Positions 22,184 through 33,847 of a stretch of 64,000 nt of DNA are shown one piece after another; position 1 is the stretch's first letter; each line of letters opens with the position of its first letter. The notes under the pieces were generated by a model. That model was not told the origin of the DNA, ran no database searches, and was given only the letters and a program-made list of their open reading frames with translations. Position numbers and translations under genes: made by a program. The stretch spans positions 2,170,001 through 2,234,000 of the forward strand of contig JBLDXI010000001.1 of the NCBI GenBank assembly GCA_047495785.1. Direction: 5' to 3'. Origin of the DNA: Lepidodermella squamata. Its lineage: Eukaryota; Gastrotricha.

Positions 22184-23025
22184 TTTTTTTCAAGACGTCG
22201 ACTGAGGTAAAAAAGCTTTTCTACCGACGTCAAGTGCACATGGACGAACATCATGTCGTGGCGACATTAGCCCGGTGTAATCCTTAGGTTAATGCATCGA
22301 TGTTAACATCATGAAAGCACGAGTATCTGTGGGTTAACATCGCTGGCACAGGACATTACGGAACAAAAGCTGAGAAATAAATTAAAAAAATCCACCCTAA
22401 TTGGAAAAATCTTGTTCTTACAAGCAAATGACCTTGCAGCGGCATTGGTGTAATAAAATTTCAGTGCGCGCGCGAAAGGGGCTACGCACGCACATTTGCA
22501 GTGCAACCCCAATTTTTCGCGTTTGGTGCGTAATTTTTTTCAACGGGTGCAGCTAACCCAAGAGCAAGTTACAAATTCTTAAAGCTCTGTCTTTCAGCTA
22601 TCAGAATATCTAAACATTATACTTAAATTCGACAAAATAAGGTATTTAACACGGTGCAAACAAAAACAGGTAAGCACACAGTGTGACATGCTTAATTTGA
22701 CTTTTCCACGCAACATGATGAGTTTTGAAAATCATAAATCAGCAAATTTTATATCAGTTTATTGCCTTGTTTTTAGGCTTTCTGAAAATATATTGATTGT
22801 GGGAAAATTTGCCACGATCGCGGAGAAATCGATAGAAAATCGAAGCTAGGTAGGGACAAAAGTGTGTGTGCGAGAGGGCACGCACATAATCCCTCGGCGA
22901 GGTCCGTTTGTGGCAAACGCGAGGTCAGTCGACGCACACACTCACTTTCATATCTACAAGTTTGCTCTCTCGCATTCACTTGCTTTTGTTACATTTGTTT
23001 CTTCCTCTCAACGTAAATTTTCATC
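22184..23025. promoter_or_regulatory. Divergent intergenic region upstream of histone H1
   Basis: 840 bp separate the start of the secreted ankyrin gene (minus) from H1 (plus), so both promoters lie here. The 150 bp before the H1 start are GC-richer and end in a pyrimidine-rich tract (CTCTCTCGCATTCACTTGC). No coding exon is visible. Confidence 0.45.
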
Positions 23026-23722
23026 ATGACTGACGCTGCTCCCGCTACAACTGCCTCGCCCAAGACCGTCAAGAAGGCCAAGACTGCCAAGCCGAAGGCG
23101 GCCGCTGCCCATCCGAAGTACGCCGACATGATCGTCGCTGCGATTACTGCTCTGAAGGAACGCGGCGGATCGTCTCGCCAGGCCATCGCCAAGTACATCA
23201 CCTCGCATTTCAACGTTGGCAAGGACGACAAGAAGATCAACGCCCACCTGCGTCTCGCTTTCAAGCGCCTCGTCACGTCGAAAGCTCTTGTTCAAGTGAA
23301 AGGCTCGTTCAAGGTTGGCGAAAAGAAGGTCGAGAAGAAGGTGAAGAAGGCCAAGGTCGCGAAGCCGAAGTCGCCGAAGAAGGCCGGTGCTAAGAAGACT
23401 GGCGCCAAGAAAGCTGTCAAGAAGGCCGCCGCTGCCCCAGCTGCTGCTGGTGGAGACGCTGCAGCTGCCCCGGCCGCCGCTGCTAAGCCTGCTAAGGTAA
23501 ATTGAATTATTATTGACCAATTCAAGTAATTATTTCTTGTTTTCAATTCAGGCCAAGAAAGCCGCGAAACCGAAAGCTGCTAAGAAGGCCGCGTCACCCA
23601 AGAAGCCCAAGTCGCCCAAGGTGAAGAAAGCAGCAGCTGCGAAACCGAAGAAGGCCGCTGCGGCGAAGAAACCGAAAGCTGCGAAGAAGGCGTCGCCGAA
23701 GAAAGCCGCTGCCAAGGCGTGA
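23026..23722 (+). CDS. Linker histone H1
   Basis: Two exons (23026-23496 and 23552-23722; 55-bp intron) give 213 residues. The short N-terminal tail is followed by the winged-helix globular domain (about residues 33-103: [20 protein letters not shown], then [29 protein letters not shown]), then a long Lys/Ala/Pro tail with repeated SPKK phospho-sites. It binds linker DNA at the nucleosome dyad. The intron and a downstream AATAAA (23825-23830), with no obvious histone stem-loop right after the stop, point to a polyadenylated, replication-independent type of gene. G/C-ending codons dominate, in contrast to the neighbouring genes, consistent with high expression. The [11 protein letters not shown] block resembles nematode-type H1 sequences, a weak hint to lineage. 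Confidence 0.95.
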
Positions 23723-23824
23723 AAACTGACACTGTTGATTGTGTCTCTTGTCTCTGTTTTTTCTACTCGTTTTTTTGTGAATCACCCGATGCTAGTTCAA
23801 CTATTGTAAGCCGCTTTTGTGCTC

Positions 23825-23830
23825 AATAAA
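23825..23830 (+). terminator. H1 polyadenylation signal
   Basis: AATAAA about 100 bp after the H1 stop codon, followed by a T-rich tract (GGTTTTTGTAATTG). No histone 3' stem-loop is evident between the stop and this signal. Confidence 0.7.
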
Positions 23831-23910
23831 ATGATCAAACGGTTTTTGTAATTGATTTATTTGATTGTCGGTGTAATAAGGCAGTTACAACAATTCCACC
23901 TTAATTTTCT

Positions 23911-25802
23911 TCAGTTTCTTCGAGATCTCAAAAACTCCAGCACAGCCTGTTGCTGATTAGCCGCTGCTCGTTGATGCGGTAATTCGCCGCTGGCATTTTT
24001 CATCAACGCAAGCGGGCTTTTAACCTTGCAAAAGTACTTGACGACCTCAAGGTGGCCGAAATACGCAGCCAAGTGTATCGCTGAGTCGCCGTAGTGTTCC
24101 GGATCACTCTGCGCCATCGTTTTCGCGCCCTTGTCGACTAATATTTCAACAGTGGCGAGCTGACCGGCGGCAGCTGCTGACATGAGAGGAGTGCGGCCCT
24201 GGAATCCGCGCGCTTCAATATCGGCGCCGCGGGTGATGAGAGCTAACATCACGGAATTTTGACCATTTAACGCCGCAACGTGAACTGCCTGGTCGCTGTT
24301 GACATTAATAGCATTCATCAAACTAGGAACCGTGTCGAGCAGCGCGTGAATAACTGGCACAGACCCAACGCCAGCAGCGATGTGAATACACTGCAAAATA
24401 ATGGTTTTTTTTTTGACAAATAAAATTCGGATTAAAAATACCATGGCCATGTCATCATCTTCGCCACTCCTCGCGCCAGTATCGGCCTTTTTCTCGATTA
24501 AATGCTGCACCATAACAGCATCGCCCTTACCGCAGGCATTTAGCAGAGGGGTGCGGCCGTTAAAGCCGCGCGTTTCCAGGTTGGCGCCCTTTTTAACGAG
24601 AAAGTCAACAACTTCGATGCGACCACTTAACGCGGCAACGTTAATCGGATGATTTCCGTTACTGTCTTTTGTTGCCATGAAGTTTGGGTCTATTGATAAC
24701 AAGTAGGAGACCATGTCCATGTGACCGAATTCACACGCCAGATGAATAGCGCTGCCTGAAAAAATATAAACATAATTTAATTTAATAATTTAATTTTTTT
24801 AAATTTTACAGTTCAATTTGGGTTATCCTATTTTGTCACCCAGGTGAAATTTTAGAAAATATTAGGCGAATACAAAATTATAGAAGAGTTCTTGGGCTAT
24901 CGAATGCCGGTTTCCGCAAGTCCGGACGATTTTACCTTGAATTTTGGCTAATTTTTTAGTTACCTAAACTTCTGGCCGGAACAAAGGAACCAGCTGACCT
25001 AATTTCGGACACCTCATCCAGTAACGCGAGTATAATTAGGAAGTGGCCGAAATTAGAGATTTTTACTTCACAATCGATTCAATAAAATCATTAAAAAAAA
25101 ACGATTTTACTTTTAATAAATCAATTTTTCGTATATTTTACCTTCTCCGTCCTCCTTGCTGCTGATTGCGTGAATATTGGCGCCAGCTTTAATAAGGCCC
25201 TGGACGGTGTCTAGAGCGCCCTTTGACACGGCGCATAGAAACGGGGTCCTCGCAAACTGGCCTTTCGACTCCAAACCAACGCCTTTACTCAGCAGCAAGT
25301 CCACAACATCGATGTAGCCTTTCAGCGCAGCTCGGTGGATCGGCTGATCGCCGTCCTTATCCGGCCACGTGACACAGTCCGGCCGCGCCTCAATCAACGC
25401 CCGGACGCACTCGGTGTGACCGAAAGATGCCGCTAGATGAATCGCACAGCTCTCGTCATCCGCCGCGAAACTCCGCTCGTCAACTTTCGCGCCCCGCGAC
25501 AACAACGCTGTAATTACCTTGACCTGGCCTTTGCACGCCGCGTGCATCAATGGCGTCCGGCCTAGATAACCGCGCTCGTCCACATTCGCGCCCTTTTCCA
25601 GCAGCATTGTGACAACGTTGACCTGGCCGTAGAGCGAGGCCGCGTGTAACAGGGTGTCGCCATTTGCGTCTCGAACTCGCATCAATGGTTTCACGCCGTA
25701 TTTCGAGAGAATTTTTTCGAAATCCAACACATTGCCGCGTCTCGCATCGCTGAACAGCGCTGCAAGCTTTTCATTTGCAGAATCGTAAGTTATAACACTC
25801 AT
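23911..25802 (-). CDS. Intracellular ankyrin-repeat protein
   Basis: Three exons (25802-25142, 24755-24442, 24390-23911) join in phase to 484 residues, made almost wholly of about eleven or twelve ankyrin repeats (GDTLLHAASLYG, GRTPLMHAACKG, ESCAIHLAASFGH, GDQPIHRAALKG, and on to the C-terminus). There is no signal peptide, in contrast to the neighbour at 20616-22183. Repeats alternate between canonical TPL and DSAIHLA variants roughly in pairs, which suggests growth by duplication of two-repeat units. The role is probably a protein-interaction scaffold. It ends about 190 bp from the convergent histone H1 gene. Intron 1 is 386 bp, longer than most here. Confidence 0.85.
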
Positions 25803-26457
25803 GATATAATGCCCATAGCTCGAATTAATATCGAAAACATGGAATTGAAATTTAAGACTGTGATATCTAGCTTAATTTTTGGGAAAAATGAAATTATTTA
25901 AAAAATATAGTAATAGCATGGTTTTTTTCCTATTCCAAAAGCGGGTCTAAAAATAAAAGAATCGACCGATATAACCTAATTGCTCATGGCCAGAAAAATA
26001 ATTAAAATGCTTTCAGAATGGACCTTGCCTATAATATGATTAAAAAATCGGAGAAACTCGGCCCAACCGGGTAAAATCACGAGATCTAATAATCGAACCA
26101 GTAACATCGGGTTTTTTTCCTGGTTTTCAACGGTAATTTCAAATTTCTACACAAATTATGTATAAAAATGGTTGCTTAACTTTTGGGGAACGTTCTAGCC
26201 TTTTGAAAATGGGGCGGGTATAGCTGCTAAATGGGATAAAAAAGCCTCACAAAAGCTCGAAATTTGGGGTAAGGTAGCCAAATTTTCGGGATCGGTTGAG
26301 GGTAAGGGCTGACTTTTAAATGAGGAAAATTTAGCAAATTTATATAGTCAATAAAAAAATAAAACCCAAAAAAATATCTTATCATAAATGATGAAAGTTG
26401 ATTTATAATTTATAATTTGATTAGGAATATGATATGCAGTTTTTGGAGAGATATTAT
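25803..26457. other. AT-rich spacer
   Basis: 650 bp upstream of the ankyrin gene and downstream of the kinase gene. No exon or repeat structure could be supported. Confidence 0.45.
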
Positions 26458-29400
26458 TTAACCTGGTAAAAATCTAGAACAAAAGCGTATAAAAACCTCG
26501 TTATCTGAAAATGTTTCATCCTTAGGCGCCGTATCGGCTGTGCTCGCGTTGCTACCCCGTTTAGCCGTCTGTTGCGAGATGCGAAGGAAAACAGAGTGAC
26601 TCAGCACTTCAGTTGAATCGGGCCGCGTCTCCTGGTCTTTGCTCAACAGCTTCAGCGTTATTAAACCGCGCACCTCCTGGCTCAATGTGCCCGGCAGCTC
26701 TTTAGGTTCTTTGCTGTGGGACACATTCAAAGGTCACGCCTCGACGTGTCTCAATCAAGGTTTTTTCACACTTACGTTAAAATGGCCTTGAACAGCGCGT
26801 CGTGGTCGTCATTCACGCAAATAAACTGCGCATTTTTTACAATTATTATTATAAAACAAGTGTTAATCAGTCTGCATACCGGCAGCTCAAGACTGGCGAT
26901 GTGATACAACAAGACGCCGAACGCCCACATTTCGGACTTGTAGTCGTACCGCTTGTCATTGACAACTTCGGGCGCCATGTGGGTCGCCGTTCCAAGCATG
27001 CTCTTTGCGACCTTTTTTCTAGATGAATGACAAAATAGGACGATTTGAAGAGGCCGGCGAGACTTACTCAGAGCTGAGCATTTTTACGATTCCGAAATTG
27101 CCCAACTTCGGTACTTGGCCTTTGTCGGTCAGGAAAACATTCTGTAAGTACGGAAATGAGATCTCAGGTCCACTACAGACGCTAATAAAGTGACCCAAAA
27201 TGTAGAAAAACAAGAAAATTCGAAATGGAATGCGGAATTAAAAAAATGGGGTGACATATTGCGCGGTCACGTGACCAATTTTACACTGGGTTATCTCTGT
27301 GACGCTAGATAGTAAAAATACGAGGTTTTCAAATTCTTACTCCCCGTTTTTTTGTGGCGCGTGTCATCATGGATAGAAAAATATAACGCTTTTTCCGATA
27401 ATATTCTGGGCAATTCATGACAATTTATTCGAAAGCCATAATAACGGCATCTACGGCAGCACGAACGGAAACTCCAATTTCAATGTAGACTTGGTGATTT
27501 TCCAAAATATTATGTTAGAATTGTGATTTATGTCAGGTTCCCTCGTTTGGCAACTAGGTACTACTGGACTACTACTGGACTACTTGCCTAAATTGTAGAA
27601 ATCCGTCAATATTCAGTGTGCAATTTGGCGTGGGTGTGCATGAAACTTGGCTCTCCCACTGTCAAAAGTTGCTGTCGTTCTAGCCCTTCTCTTCGTAGTT
27701 GCTAGCAGCCTAGGTAAATGTTCCAGTGCTAATCTTGTAACTAACGATGAGCTCTTTTCAAAACAGACTTGACGAAGTTCACCAAGTTGGACCCTTTCGA
27801 CATAGTATGGGTTCTGCTGAAGATCGGTCCCACAAATATCGACGTGTGTTCGTCGTATTGCGTGCAACATGCTGAATGTACTGGTTTCACATTCCGTGAC
27901 GGTCTCTGCAATATCATCACCCATCGGCCAGAAGCTATTTACAGGAAGAATTGAGTAGCACGACAAAAACGCCCAGGAGAGTTGAGTGAAGCTTCAATTT
28001 GAAAAGGATGAGACGAGATGTTGCCATATGATAGGCTCTGATGTTCAAATAAAGCAATGATGCTTTTGGCTAAAAATCAGCTTAGTCTGCGAACCTAGCT
28101 TTAATGAAGGTGAATCTTCGGGCAACTGCAACTTGTGCTTGCTGAATAATCAGCTGATTCAATTCTTATGGCGCATTTTTCCGAGCGAAATCTTTTAGGT
28201 AGCCATGCATTTTTTCGGGCGCTGAATTCATTCATCAAGAATCAAGAAAACTGTGCTTGAAAATGAATGGCTTCATCGCTTGCACATGCATGGATCTTAC
28301 TCATTGGCTCGAAAAATAGTGAAAAATTCACGGCAGGAAGTTTCCGCACTTGTTCGAACAGAACTTGCGTTGAGCATTGGTTCAATGTTCAATCATTAAT
28401 ACTATTGATATTATCAGCCGTGGCGAATTCCCGATGGATGCGCGAAAAAATCGTTCTGGCCTACAAAATTTATCTCAAATTTCACTCCGTTAAACGCCAC
28501 CTGAAGTTAAACGAATGACCATTTTGCCCATAGTTTAAAAAAAAAACAACGACAGATTGTACTGGCTGAAACCGCCAAAAAATCGGGTGCTTCCTATTGT
28601 ATCCTATTCGGTTCCTATTCGGGTGCACAAATAAACCAAATTTGCAGACATAACGGCCATACTGTTGATTTTTTATTTTAAATTAATTTTTCGATTACAT
28701 GCGAAATTCATGAGCACACTAGGTCATGACCCGGTAAACGCGATTATTACCTTGCTGTATTTATTATTACCCTCAATAAAATTTCATTGCGCACCAACGA
28801 GAGTTCGCATTTTCCCCCTCAACCGCGTGGCATAAAAAAATGAATGGAAAATTATGAATCGATTCAAATACAAATGGAGCGAGAGGGTTACTCTCCTCTA
28901 CTTGACATTTTTAAACCCACGAAACACAACACGGCTGGTATTTCTGAATAATTTCGAAAATTCATTTATAGGCGAATTATTAAAAAATAAATATTTCGAA
29001 AAATAGCACTTTTTACTCTATGGGCTCTATGATCTGGGTGTTTAGCCCGCCACCGTTGATGAGTTGGAATAATTATTTATCACAAATAATTCAGCCAATT
29101 TAATTTTCGAATGGCAAAATCAAACGGCCATTACTTTGCATAATTTGTTGTCTGGTTATTCCCGTGATATTAAAAATTACCTCAGCTTTGATGTCACGAT
29201 GCAGAACCTCCTTCATTGTGTGAAGATAATTCACAGCATGAACTAGCTGATTCGCCAGCACTAGCAGTTCCATTTCAGCAAAAGCTCGATTTTTAGCCCG
29301 CCGTGTCTGAATGACCTGTGCAAGCGTTCCCATTTTGCAATCGTCCATCACGATGTGAAGCAGGCCGTCCTCCTCAAACGAGCTGTAAACTCGAATTAAA

Positions 29401-29633
29401 TTCGGATGCCCGATAGATTCTAGAATTTTCGCATCGCGTTGAATCATCTCGAGCATCGTGTTTTCTTCGTCCTTGTTACTGCTGTTGCTGATGACTTTTT
29501 TCAGCTCCACCTGTTTGACCGTGAATTCGGTGCCGTCGGCGACTGATTTTACGCGAACAAGCTTGCCGAAATAACCCCGGTCGATCGCATCTCCAACTTG
29601 AACGAACGATTTTACCGAATTTAACGACGACAT
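26458..29633 (-). CDS. NEK-like protein kinase homologue with NFG motif
   Basis: Five exons (29633-29181, 27141-27068, 27018-26880, 26825-26776, 26713-26458) give 324 in-phase codons (323 residues), essentially a bare kinase fold. NEK-family features: FTVKQVEL with the beta-3 Lys, HPNLIRVYSSFEEDGLLHIV, catalytic loop LHRDIKAENVFL, MAPEVV activation segment, WAFGVLLYHIASLELPF, and a short Ser/Thr-rich tail. Two substitutions are odd. The DFG aspartate is Asn (PKLGNFGIVK), and the first Gly of the Gly-rich loop is replaced (DRGYFGKLV). Loss of the metal-binding Asp usually abolishes or greatly weakens catalysis, so this is probably a pseudokinase. The first intron is about 2.0 kb, far above the local norm, and contains an oppositely oriented small gene (27659-27954). 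Confidence 0.82.
27659..27954 (+). CDS. Small secreted PAN-like protein, nested, start codon unclear
   Basis: Exons 27659-27713 and 27767-27954 join in phase (81 codons with stop). The first exon reads as a signal peptide (KVAVVLALLFVVASSL). The second carries a PAN/apple-like core with four Cys (DVCSSYCVQHAECTGFTFRD, then GLC). The frame has no ATG: the codon where one is expected (27659) is CTG, in the context CTG-TCA-AAA, and a stop lies a few codons upstream. Either CTG is used, an upstream non-coding exon supplies the start, or the gene has just lost its start. AATAAA lies at about 28051. The gene sits inside intron 1 of the minus-strand kinase. Confidence 0.6.
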
Positions 29634-30910
29634 TTTCCTTATTTAGCTAACAATTGAAAAGGTATCAACCGAATTAAATCGAAAAAAAACGGGAGAAATT
29701 TAGCAGGTGGAGTTATTCTGCCTTTTGGCTCAAAGTTTTATGGTTTATGAAAAAATAAGCCTTCTGTTAACTTTCTTCGTAAAAGTGAAGCGAGGTATCA
29801 AAATTTGAAGATCCAATCAAGCTTTTAATCGCCATGGTCTTCTTGTCTGAACGCTGAGGAGGGAGAAAATATGCGAATAAAAAATCCGAAATGAAAATTT
29901 TCGATGAATTGAAAATTTCGATGAGCAAAAAATTTCAAATTCAAATTCTTTTAGAATACCTAACAAAATAAACGAAAAAATTCGAAAATTTCTTAGCCTT
30001 ATTGGTACAACACATAATGAGAAATGAGAACGGTCGGTAGAAGAGATGAATTTTCGATTTACCGGACAGAAAACGGAAAGGCGGGATTAATTTTAGACCG
30101 CTGGATTTTTGTTTTTTTTCTCGAATTTTTCCATTTCTGAATGAAAAAAATGGCAAAGGCCGAAAAATTCCGCCACGTTCCAATTTATGAATTAAGATGG
30201 CGAAATTTTTGACCTCATCGAGAAAAGCGGCCGTGCCAGCTGGACAAATCGAATATTCGCAAGAACTAATTAGCCGCTGATTTCCCCAGAATTCCAAAAA
30301 TAAGGAAAAACGCAGAAAAATCTTAGAAAACTTGCGCGAAGAAGATGAAATTGCGAAAAAAACAGATTAACGGCCAAGAATTTAGCAGTAAAAACAGGGC
30401 ATAGACAATTTTAAGCGGAATGCCGATAAGAGTCGCGGTGGCTAAATTGGATGCGAACACCCACGCGCATTTCGAGGTAGGTGGCCAGGCACGCGCGCAT
30501 TCGCAATTTGCTGCTGTCACCCCGCGTCAATGGCCGCAACTATTCACGTCAAATCTGCAACTTTTTGTGCCCAATCAAGCGTAACCGCCAAGAGCCCGGC
30601 GGTTGCCTATGACATGACACTTCTGTACTCGTCAGCATCGCAGCAGTTTCACACCGGCTTTTTTTCGCGCAGGGGTGACAAAATTGACGGGACGCGGTCA
30701 ATGGCGGTCGACTTTTTTCTAATTAACCAACGCAATTCAGGTGCAAAATTTCACCTTTGAACTTTTATAAATAACCCAACCGGTAAAAAAAGTCAAGGAC
30801 AAAAAAACGCATTATTTTATTGAATTAATCGCGGATATCATAATATATTTTGATAATATTTGAGAAATTTATATTTTTTATAAAAAACGAGCAAATTTTC
30901 AGAAGTAGAG
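29634..30910. other. 1.3-kb spacer
   Basis: No convincing exon. The open frames at 30297-29941 (minus), 30520-30323 (minus) and 30530-30760 (plus) begin at non-ATG codons or lack any domain or splice partner. TTTATT near 30813 gives AATAAA for the gene ending at 30911. A GC-richer patch with CACGCGCGC words lies at 30460-30620. Confidence 0.4.
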
Positions 30911-31799
30911 TCAGCAGTCGATATTGAGCGAGCGCAGGAACAGAAATTCGAAATACTTGGCAATAACGAGCAAATTTAGGGCTTGATTGTAGTCGGTCGG
31001 GTTGAGGTCGAAGTCCAGCGAAAAATTCGCCTCGACCAGCGGGCGTGCAAAATCGGAGAAGCGTTGAAAGTCGGCAATTCGCATGAAATCATCCGGCTTG
31101 TAGCTGAGCTCGAACAAGCTGTACGAAGACCAGTTTTCGTCGCCAGTGTCGCTAGTAAGCAGCGTCGAGGCGGTCCACGATTTTTCACCGGCAGGTTTTT
31201 TCGCCTGCGGGCAGTCAGAAATGTCGTCGATTTTACGCTTTCGATCACTGGCCGAAGACGCCGCCAGGGCTAAATCGACCAGCCCGCGGGAAAAGTTGAC
31301 CGAGGGGGCGGGTTCTGCGATTTCGGCGAGTGTATTCGTGCCAACGTCGATGGTTAGCGGCGTTGAAATGCCGATTTGAGACGACGAATGACGCGCAATA
31401 GATCGGTCGGGATTTTCGGCGTGTGGAACCGATGATTCATCGCTCATTTCGCTGGGAGGAACTGGCGTAGATGGGCGGTCATTTTCGTCATTTTCGGCAG
31501 ACCAGGTGTCGTCATCACTAGAGTCGGCGAGTTCGAAACCTGAGATGGCAATCTCGCTTTCCTCGTCCACGTCGGTCCTAAAAAAATAAAAAAAAAGTTT
31601 AACAAATTGCGCGAAAATAAAAAAAATAGAAAAATTCTCCAGTGTGCAAAATATTAAGCTGGAATTAACATAAAAAGAGCTAAATTTACCATTCAAGATG
31701 AAAACTGGGTGTGTGAGGCACTACAAAATTGGCACTCGCTTCTTCGGGGTCGTCCTCAGGAAAACTGGTCAAAGAAATCTCCCATGCAAGGTCAGGCAT
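30911..31799 (-). CDS. Acidic Ser-rich, probably nuclear protein
   Basis: Two exons (31799-31690 and 31577-30911) join in phase across a 112-bp intron to 258 residues. The start is the ATG opening MPDLAWEISLTSFPEDD. The first half is strongly acidic and Ser-rich (FELADSSDDDTW, AENDENDRPSTPVPPSE). The middle has a bipartite-like basic cluster (SDRKRKIDD followed by AKKP), suggesting a nuclear localisation signal. The last about 70 residues are hydrophobic and probably helical (DFMRIADFQRFSDF, then a Leu-rich end). Overall it looks like a transcriptional co-regulator with an acidic activation-type region, but no family is recognised. The upstream sequence to about 32110 is GC-rich, like a promoter. 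Confidence 0.65.
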
Positions 31800-32393
31800 T
31801 TCAAGCCGAACGAAAATTCTAAATATATTAATAAAACAGCACTAAATAAACATAAAAAAAACATTAATTTCCCAACAAGTTAAGAGAAATCACTCGGATG
31901 AAAATCGAAGGATGAAGATGAACGCGTGTCTCTTTGCCGCGATAATAAAACAGACGCCGCGATATGATATAAATGACGAGTGTGCTGTGTATTCGATAAC
32001 ACCTGATGACTGCGCGTTAATGACTCATCATCATCATTATCAGTGAGCGCGGCGGCAAGTGCGCTCAATTAAGCCGCCGCCGCCTCATGAGCGCACACTT
32101 TGCCGGCGCGCGCACCGCCTCCAATATTGCATCACACACATGCAATGTAGGTCAGGCTCATCGGTGCTGCGCGATGACCTTGGCTGTACTGATTTTATTA
32201 CCCGGGTCATGGCAGATCAAAAATGATAGTGCCGCAGAATAAAATTGATGAGGAGATAAATGCGACAACAATACAAGAAAAAACTTGGATCAATTCAACA
32301 CGTCATTTATTCTTCAAGAGAGATAAATTGGATGACAAATTGTAATGATTAAAAAATATCAGTTAGCATTGATTTTTCAAATCGAAAATAAGA
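31800..32393. promoter_or_regulatory. GC-rich promoter-like region and start of zinc-finger array
   Basis: About 600 bp between the acidic-protein gene and the first zinc-finger gene. Positions 32045-32130 are strikingly GC- and CpG-rich (GCCGCCGCC, GGCGCGCGC words) within AT-rich surroundings, most likely the promoter of the gene starting at 31799. No exon is seen. Confidence 0.45.
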
Positions 32394-33053
32394 TCAGGCC
32401 TCCAACTCTGGTGCGAAATGATTTTTTTTCAAATGCCTATGCATTTCAGAGGCACTTCGAAACAGCCTGCTACAATCAGGCCGGCTGCATTTGAGCAGTG
32501 GTCCAAATTTATGCCTGTTTTGATGACCTCTGGCCGAATGTGGATCACGTGATACCTTCGGACAAAATGGGCATTTGACTGGATGCTCTTCATGGTGCTT
32601 TCGTTCATGCTTAACCAAATCGTTTTGATTGAAGAACGCTTGTTCGCATGTTAGGCATTGAAATTCTCTTCGGCCGTAATGGACACCATCGATGTGTCTT
32701 TTAAGCGCCCCTGTCGATCCCAATATTTTCTCGCACAAATGACATGGAGATTCTTTTTTTATTTGCGAGGTATGAGCTGATCTAATGTGAACTGCAAGAG
32801 AAAAGCGACCCGGTTGAAGCGACCCACACACATGGCAGGGCAGGAACGGGCTAGGTCGATGGTAGCGAATTATATGCTGATGGAGGTACACAGAGCACCC
32901 CAAAGCATGTTTGCAGACAGGGCACTGAGACAGCTCGTCCCTCGGGCCATGCATAGACTGGACATGACGCCCAAAATTCGACTGGCAGTCGAAACTTTTG
33001 CCGCAATGTTGGCAATGCCATAGCTTTTTGTTCTTAACCATTCTTGATAACAT
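32394..33053 (-). CDS. C2H2 zinc-finger protein, D type (copy 1)
   Basis: A single-exon 219-residue protein made of about eight C2H2 fingers in tandem, starting WHCQHCGKSFDCQSNFGRH and ending in a shared FAPELEA tail. Finger 3 sits in the conserved block RYHRPSPFLPCHVCGSL. The canonical TGEKP linkers of most animal zinc-finger factors are absent. A second in-frame ATG (33041) is as good a start. The copy at 33848-34486 matches over the whole length, with the same finger order and tail, and a more distant one lies at 54715-55374. Sequence-specific DNA (or RNA) binding is the likely role. The target is unknown. Confidence 0.85.
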   Translation of the reverse strand: MLSRMVKNKKLWHCQHCGKSFDCQSNFGRHVQSMHGPRDELSQCPVCKHALGCSVYLHQHIIRYHRPSPFLPCHVCGSLQPGRFSLAVHIRSAHTSQIKKESPCHLCEKILGSTGALKRHIDGVHYGRREFQCLTCEQAFFNQNDLVKHERKHHEEHPVKCPFCPKVSRDPHSARGHQNRHKFGPLLKCSRPDCSRLFRSASEMHRHLKKNHFAPELEA

Positions 33054-33272
33054 AAAAAATTGGAATATTAATGATGTGATTCCGTCTACGAATTAAACCA
33101 ATTTATTTTTGGAATATCAAGCCTCATGATAAATGCGACATTGGAATAAAAAAAATCAGGAAATTTTGGACGATCCGCCTAACCTCTATTTTTAGGCACA
33201 TTTGGGAATGCCAATAAAAAATCCGCTATTTTAGCCTGAAAGATCAGCTTTTCAGAGGTACGAAATATGAAG

Positions 33273-33505
33273 TACCGTAGAGCGGTACAATTTTGAACAG
33301 GGTACAACTTCGAACATTTTTTCAAAAGTACAATTTTGAACGAACGTTTGCATTGAAAATTTCGTTAATGTTCAAAATTGTACTTCAAAAAAAAGTACAA
33401 TTTTGAACATTAACGAAATTTTCAATGCAAACGTTCGTTCAAAATTGTACTTTTGAAAAAATGTTCAACTTTGTACTTGTTCAAAATTGTACCGCTCTAC
33501 GGTAC
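33273..33505. mobile_element. 233-bp near-perfect palindrome (foldback MITE)
   Basis: Two arms of about 110 bp are near-exact inverted copies, meeting around 33389. Outer ends read TACCGTAGAGCGGTACAA and its complement, so a TA dinucleotide bounds each end, as in Tc1/mariner-type insertions. The arms repeat AGTACAATTTTGAAC words. There is no coding capacity. It lies in the spacer between the two D-type zinc-finger genes, so it inserted after or at the time of their duplication. It would form a long hairpin as RNA or single-stranded DNA. Confidence 0.75.
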
Positions 33506-33847
33506 TCTAAATTATATCTGATTTTACTAAATTAATTATCCAAGTGTCTCTAAATTAAAACTTCATTTTGCATTACGCTACTAAATAAATCTAGAATTTT
33601 CCCGCGCGCGCCAAGTTTTGATGCAAAAAATATCAAAAAAATAGCACGAGAATTCTAGCTTTTCTGCAAACGCAAGTTCTTTCAATTTTCAAGGACCCGA
33701 AAAAACACGTTTTTCTTCAAAAATAAGAGCTTTCAAGGTATCGAGGTACTTTATTACGATTCAAGTGATGACCTAGGGACATTTTTTGCCAAATAAGACA
33801 TCGATGAAAAATAGTGATTTTTCGAGTGTTCCACATCGAAATTGAGC

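Noticed and set aside
22989-23520. Long minus-strand ORFs opposite histone H1
   Set aside because: They are shadows created by the GC-rich, Lys/Ala-rich H1 codons on the other strand.
26458-26530. Extra 23-bp intron in the last kinase exon
   Set aside because: A GT...TAG pair exists near the 3' end, but 23 bp is far below any intron seen here, and the frame is open without it.
28267-28518. Plus-strand 83-codon ORF in the kinase intron
   Set aside because: No domain, no splice partner and no polyadenylation context. The nested PAN-like gene is much better supported.
30323-30760. Possible small membrane peptides (30520-30323 minus, 30530-30760 plus)
   Set aside because: The minus frame starts at a non-ATG codon and neither has a homologue or splice context.
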